Part shown: one piece after another, positions 60,423 to 64,000 of the stretch | Position numbering within the stretch: position 1 is the stretch's first letter | How the letters are laid out: each line of letters starts with the position of its first letter | Assembly: GCF_002265875.1 (NCBI RefSeq) | Contig: NZ_NPFA01000010.1 | Coordinates: 18,065-82,064, forward strand | Origin: Marinococcus halophilus | GTDB taxonomy: Bacteria; Bacillota; Bacilli; Bacillales; Marinococcaceae | Direction of reading: 5' to 3' | DNA: 64,000 nt | Program-made: the position numbers and the translations under genes | The notes under the pieces: model-generated | Database searches by the model: none | What the model was told of the DNA's origin: nothing | What the model saw: only the letters and a program-made list of their open reading frames with translations

Positions 60423-61802
60423 TTACTGCAGTAACTGAAGAACCGATTGTGGCTGTTGGTTAGCTTGGGCAAGCATAGATTGCGAAGCTTGAGAAAGAAT
60501 GTTGTTTTTAGTCATGTTCATCATTTCTTTAGCCATATCAACGTCACGAATACGAGATTCCGCAGATTGGAGATTTTCAGCCGATGTTCCGAGATTATTG
60601 ATGGTGTGCTCCAAACGATTTTGAAAAGCACCAAGTTTAGAACGTTCACCTGAGACTTCTTTTATTGCAGCGTCCAATGTAGCAATAGCATCGTCTGAAC
60701 CTGTTTGACTTTCTAGGTTGATGTCCTTAACTAATCCAACATTCGAATCGCCGAGTGTCGCTGTACTCATCTCATTGATATCGATAAGCATATGCTGATC
60801 TTTATTTGATCCAATCTGTAAGGTCGCTCCACCACCTGCTACAGTAATGGTTGCTGCCCCGCTTCCATTGCCGTCCTCAGTAACCGTTAACTGAGAGCCT
60901 CTATAAGAAACATCTTGACCCAAACCAGTTAATTCTTCAGTCACACCAGCTTCATCAGTAATTTCGACCACAGCATTAGCTCCACCAGATACTGCGCCAC
61001 CAAATTCTAATGAATCGCTACCTCCTAGACTAAGTTTTGCGTCTGAACCATAGGCTTCTGTAGATAAAGAAATCGTACCAGCGGCAGTACCAGCGCTAGC
61101 AAATACTCCAGTTTGGTCAGTGTACTCATTAATTTTACTCATGACATCGCTTTGACTCGCGCTAGCTGATAAATCACTGAAATCAATACTCACTCCATTA
61201 ATACTTAGATCTTTTCCAGTAGGATCTGGAGGGGTGCCTCCCTCGCCAAATCCTACAGTACCATCAACTGCTGTTTTCACAGTAGCTTCTGTCGTAACCG
61301 AAACATCATAATCGCCAGCTTTCAAGCCCGAAGCACTTTCGACTTGAATAACGGCTGAATCACTGGAAGAACCAACAGCTCCCAGACTGCCATTCAATAG
61401 TTTTTGCGTGTTAAATTCAGTGTCATCTGATATCCTATTGATTTCTGATTTTAATTGTTCTACTTCTTTTTGTATTTCTTTACGATCGTCGTTGGTGTTG
61501 GTATCGTTCGATGATTGAACGGCCAATTCACGCATACGCTGTAAAATGCTGTGCGTTTCGTTTAACGCCCCTTCAGCTGTTTGAATCATCGATACGCCAT
61601 CCTGAGCGTTACGATCTGCTTGCTCGAGCCCTCGAATCTGCCCACGCATTTTTTCACTGATTGCAAGACCAGCTGCATCATCACCGGCACGGTTAATACG
61701 AAGACCGGAAGAAAGTTTCTCCATTGAGTTGCTCATGTTGTTCTGATTGGTGCTCATTTGACGCTGTGCGTTCATGGCACCGAGGTTGTGGTTGATAATC
61801 AT
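60423..61802 (-). CDS. hag: Flagellin
   Basis: The 459-residue flagellin has conserved D0/D1 ends: MIINHNLGAMNAQRQMSTNQ at the N-terminus with LSSGLRINRAGDDAAGLAIS, and the C-terminal ENLQSAESRIRDVDMAKEMM ending in LANQQPQSVLQLLQ. The central surface domain (about 150-365) is acidic and larger than in the about 304-residue B. subtilis Hag. It is transcribed alone from a perfect SigD promoter. Confidence 0.97.
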   Translation of the reverse strand: MIINHNLGAMNAQRQMSTNQNNMSNSMEKLSSGLRINRAGDDAAGLAISEKMRGQIRGLEQADRNAQDGVSMIQTAEGALNETHSILQRMRELAVQSSNDTNTNDDRKEIQKEVEQLKSEINRISDDTEFNTQKLLNGSLGAVGSSSDSAVIQVESASGLKAGDYDVSVTTEATVKTAVDGTVGFGEGGTPPDPTGKDLSINGVSIDFSDLSASASQSDVMSKINEYTDQTGVFASAGTAAGTISLSTEAYGSDAKLSLGGSDSLEFGGAVSGGANAVVEITDEAGVTEELTGLGQDVSYRGSQLTVTEDGNGSGAATITVAGGGATLQIGSNKDQHMLIDINEMSTATLGDSNVGLVKDINLESQTGSDDAIATLDAAIKEVSGERSKLGAFQNRLEHTINNLGTSAENLQSAESRIRDVDMAKEMMNMTKNNILSQASQSMLAQANQQPQSVLQLLQ

Positions 61803-61919
61803 CGTAAAATTCCTCCCTGAGTGTGTAAGTGCTTTCCACGTCCTTGTGGTAAGCCTATATCACAGAATTTGCTTTAACGCCCGTACGTTGCGTTTTAGCA
61901 TTTCCTGCTTACACTCTTT

Positions 61920-61946
61920 ATATCGGCTGCTCGGTTTATGTATTTA
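61920..61946 (-). promoter_or_regulatory. SigD promoter of flagellin
   Basis: On the minus strand TAAA (61946-61943), exactly 15 bases, then GCCGATAT (61927-61920) matches the SigD consensus completely. The flagellin start is about 118 bases downstream, leaving a long leader. Confidence 0.93.
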
Positions 61947-62081
61947 GTATTTTTTGTAATTCTCTTAAAAATATTCTTTTAGTTATATTATGCAAAAAGT
62001 ACTAGTTATTTTCACATAGCATTCGTATACTTATTTACAGAAAAGAACGGTGTGGAGACTATCAGATAGGGGAAATATTTT

Positions 62082-62549
62082 ATGTATAACAACAGAGTAT
62101 TGGATGAGTACGAAGTAAATGAAAACACGATGGCTATCGTACCGAATTTTGAAGGAGAGGCGAAAAGTATTATATGGGAAAAGGACGGAGCACGCATTCC
62201 GGCTTCATGTACCCCGACCGCTATTATTAAAAGAGGGTGCCTACGGGGAGGATCTTCTTTTGAGGGTCGAAGCGAAGCGGTAAAGCATTACTTACATATC
62301 CGCAAGAAGCTGCCGGTACCGGTGAACCCGTCGGAAGGCATTTATGCGTTTCCAATTTCGTCGCTACGCGATCCGGAAAACATCTGGATTTTTTATAACC
62401 ATGTGCAGCCTGGCCAGTTTGTCACTTCCGCTGATGGAACGATGATCCAATTCACAGACGGTGCGTCGCTTCCAACAAAAGCGAGTACTTTTATGATCCA
62501 GCAGCAGTTGTTCCGTACCGGTCACTGCCAGAGCATGTTTACCGCCTAA
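62082..62549 (+). CDS. comK: ComK-like competence transcription factor
   Basis: The 155-residue protein matches the ComK pattern: LDEYEVNENTMAIVPNFEGE, IIKRGCLRGGSSFEGRSEAV (ComK has CRFFGSSYAGRK), VPVNPSEGIYAFPISSLRDP and TMIQFTDGASLPTKASTFMI. It ends at the position of ComK's conserved core (QQQLFRTGH) and lacks the about 35-residue C-terminal tail of B. subtilis ComK. AGGGG before the ATG. AAAATATTCTTTT at 61968-61980 upstream fits a ComK box (AAAA-N5-TTTT), so autoregulation is possible. Confidence 0.85.
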   Translation: MYNNRVLDEYEVNENTMAIVPNFEGEAKSIIWEKDGARIPASCTPTAIIKRGCLRGGSSFEGRSEAVKHYLHIRKKLPVPVNPSEGIYAFPISSLRDPENIWIFYNHVQPGQFVTSADGTMIQFTDGASLPTKASTFMIQQQLFRTGHCQSMFTA

Positions 62550-62558
62550 AAAGCAAAA

Positions 62559-62595
62559 AAACAGAGCACGGAGTACAAGGGCTCCCGCTCTGTTT
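62559..62595 (+). terminator. Terminator after comK
   Basis: AAACAGAGC pairs with GCTCTGTTT, with an inner GGAG/CTCC stem; TTTAT follows. Confidence 0.7.
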
Positions 62596-62658
62596 ATGCT
62601 TGGTTAGAAAAGTATAATGCCTAAAAAGTTCAGCGACATTGCTGTTTAGCTACTATGC

Positions 62659-62755
62659 TATAATTCTAAGAAGTAGTTTCAAAGGCTGCGTCAGCATGTT
62701 CGCTAATAATACTAAAATTAATGCCGTGCTGAATGATAGAGCATGGCATTTTTTG
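62659..62755 (+). ncRNA. Candidate small RNA with own promoter and terminator
   Basis: TATGCTATAAT ends at 62664 and is a perfect extended -10 (TGNTATAAT). About 50 bases beyond the expected start (about 62671) comes AATGCCGTGCT/AGCATGGCATT (62720-62750) with TTTTTT, a textbook terminator. The predicted transcript is about 85 nt. The -35 region is poor. A 29-codon frame from an ATG at 62697 crosses the hairpin and has no good ribosome site. Confidence 0.45.
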
Positions 62756-62844
62756 ATTCTTGAATTTAGAGACTTTCAAACATAGTAAGCTCGATAGTTC
62801 CCAAAAAGTAATGAGCTTTACCGAGCTTACTTTCGCTAAGATAA

Positions 62845-63340
62845 ATTCGTCTTTCGCTGTCCAGCTCCGCCACCCAGCCGTCCAGTCTATTGGCTGCACC
62901 CTGGCTTCACCGTCTGTCGACGCTTCCAGCCAGGTTTACGCCAGCCGTCTGAGGCCTGCGAAGCAGGTCAGTTCGATGGTGTCACGATAGTGACGTCTTT
63001 CATCGAACTTCCTTACAACAAGGGTGGTTTCGCTTTTCTCGCTGTCTAGCTACGAGCGTTACCACCCGGGTCCATTCGCTGTTTCGGATCGTTTGCGACT
63101 TCGTCACAAGCCGACCGAAAGCCGCGAGCCGTCCCGGGTGGTGAACGAACGCTCACCGCTTTTCATGATGTCCAGCTTCGGTCCGCAGTCGCTCATTCCG
63201 TTGACCTTGCCCTGCCTTAGGCTCACAGGATGTGGGTCAGTTCGACGTTGCCACAGGACGTGGCGAGGTTAGTCGAACTTCCTTTGCAGGGCGTGGTCAG
63301 CCGTACGAGACTCCTGAACGGCGGACCTACGCTTTTCTAT
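62845..63340. repeat. Dispersed modular palindromic repeat, copy C (longest)
   Basis: Modules follow one another, each preceded by a separator CGCTTTTC..GCTGTCYAGCT. First is the module shared with copy B (about 62855-63035). Then comes the module GAGCGTTACCACCCGGG...CCCGGGTGGTGAACG (63055-63150) and a third module (63160-63340), both shared with copy A. AGTTCGAYG...GTCGAACTTCCTT sub-hairpins occur twice. It fills the gap between comK and the convergent LuxR-type gene and touches the latter's stop codon. Confidence 0.75.
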
Positions 63341-64000
63341 CACGTTATAAACTCGACCCAGTTTTCTTCGATCGCGCGCTTGATGGTGTGCGTGCGGTCA
63401 TTGGCCTGCATCTTTTTCGTCAGGTGGCTGACGTGGTTGTTGACGGTGGCGACGGCCAGAAAGCATTCCTCGGCAATTTTGCGGTTGCTTTTGCCTTCGA
63501 GAATTTTTTCCAAAATCCGGATTTCTGCTTCGGACAGCGTACCGCGTGCTTTATGCACGTCGAGTTCGAGCTGCTGCTCGGGTGGTTCTTCCTGTAGCTG
63601 ATTCATGCGGCGGTACCGTTCGACGACCTGCGGCTGAAATACCGGGTCGATGTACGTCTGAAACTGCGTAGCGCGCATAAAATGCTTGCGCCAGTCGTCT
63701 TCGTCGCGCTCGGCGGCCAGAAGCATAGTCACTTCTTGGCAGATGAACTCATCCACCAGGTGCCTGAGCCGCTCCGGCAGGTTCACACCAATCCTGCACG
63801 CAGATCCGGCCCGTTTTGCTTCCTGAAGACGCACAAACGCATCCAAATCACTGCACGCTGTATAATACAGCGTATCTTTCTGCAAACCGCGCTGCATGAG
63901 CGTGGTCCACTCTTCCCCATTCGTACGCACAGCCAGCTTCCCCATTGATTCTGCTGCCTGCGGCAGTACTTCTGATCCCTGCAGGTCGATAAATAAAATC
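63340..64000 (-). CDS. LuxR-type response-regulator-like transcription factor, partial
   Basis: The C-terminal LuxR helix-turn-helix (about the last 65 residues) reads LSEAEIRILEKILEGKSNRK, IAEECFLAVATVNNHVSHL. The reading frame continues through the ATG at 63945 to the window edge (FIDLQGSEVLPQAAES), so the start lies outside. The visible N-terminal part does not show a clear receiver-domain phosphorylation pattern. DegU- or ComA-like regulators act on competence and motility, which fits the comK and hag neighbours, but this one is not identifiable further. Confidence 0.8.
   Translation of the reverse strand, partial: ILFIDLQGSEVLPQAAESMGKLAVRTNGEEWTTLMQRGLQKDTLYYTACSDLDAFVRLQEAKRAGSACRIGVNLPERLRHLVDEFICQEVTMLLAAERDEDDWRKHFMRATQFQTYIDPVFQPQVVERYRRMNQLQEEPPEQQLELDVHKARGTLSEAEIRILEKILEGKSNRKIAEECFLAVATVNNHVSHLTKKMQANDRTHTIKRAIEENWVEFIT

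Noticed and set aside
1..64000. CRISPR arrays, tRNA, rRNA, transposases, integrases or phage genes
   Set aside because: None was recognised by eye: no regularly spaced direct repeats, no rRNA-like tracts, no DDE or recombinase motifs among the proteins. A tRNA scan could still find an isolated tRNA, for example an attachment site.

Overview
The window looks like chromosome of a Bacillaceae member (Bacillota), probably a halophilic or alkaliphilic, Alkalicoccus-like Bacillus relative. The signs are the gene sets prfB-secA-hpf and ctpB-minJ, a comK homologue, B. subtilis-type late flagellar genes with SigD-type promoters, strong AGGAGG ribosome sites, and acidic exported proteins. No rRNA, tRNA, CRISPR array, transposase or phage gene was seen. 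The taxonomic guess comes from gene content only.

Layout. 0-8.7 kb: housekeeping genes on the minus strand (minJ, ctpB, a YitT/DUF2179 membrane protein, prfB with a programmed +1 frameshift, secA, hpf). 8.9-15 kb: a GABA cluster (gabD, amino acid permease, gabT, divergent MocR regulator gabR). 15-19.5 kb: a lipoprotein, then fliT-fliS-fliD. 19.6-24.5 kb: gluconate operon (gntK-gntP-gnd) with a divergent RpiR regulator. 24.7-28.1 kb: SRAP protein, GNAT protein, small membrane proteins and a diguanylate cyclase. 28.5-37 kb: hexuronate/mannonate operon (kdgK-uxuA-uxuB-kdgA, TRAP transporter, zinc alcohol dehydrogenase) under a LacI-type KdgR. 37.3-48.2 kb: a visibly AT-richer block holding a sugar operon of unassigned substrate: DUF4867 protein, Na+ symporter, Gfo/Idh protein, FucI/AraA-fold isomerase, PFK-family kinase, GntR regulator, class II aldolase, aldehyde dehydrogenase, and then an AEC transporter. 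48.3-50.6 kb: methyltransferase, small protein, amino acid racemase. 50.6-58.2 kb: D-galactonate operon (dgoA-dgoK-dgoD) with a TctABC transporter, a 2-hydroxyacid dehydrogenase and an IclR regulator. 58.3-64 kb: small proteins, flaG, a YjfB-like motility protein, flagellin, comK and a partial LuxR-type regulator.

How the genes work together. Gluconate, hexuronate and galactonate operons all feed 6-phosphogluconate, KDG/KDPG or KDPGal into central metabolism. Each has its own regulator family (RpiR, LacI, IclR) and transporter family (GntP, TRAP, and possibly TTT). The fourth operon has the logic of import, possible NAD-dependent glycoside cleavage, isomerisation, phosphorylation, aldol cleavage, aldehyde oxidation and acid export. 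That is glycolysis-like handling of a sugar whose tail is discarded as an acid; sulfoquinovose is the most interesting candidate, and this is inference.

The gene order hag, flaG | fliD, fliS, fliT | hpf, secA, prfB matches B. subtilis in order and strand. Here it is split by about 40 kb of mainly sugar-acid genes and by about 7.5 kb carrying the GABA genes, so this is an accessory insertion hotspot inside a conserved motility/secretion locus. Three copies of a modular palindromic repeat lie at gene borders.
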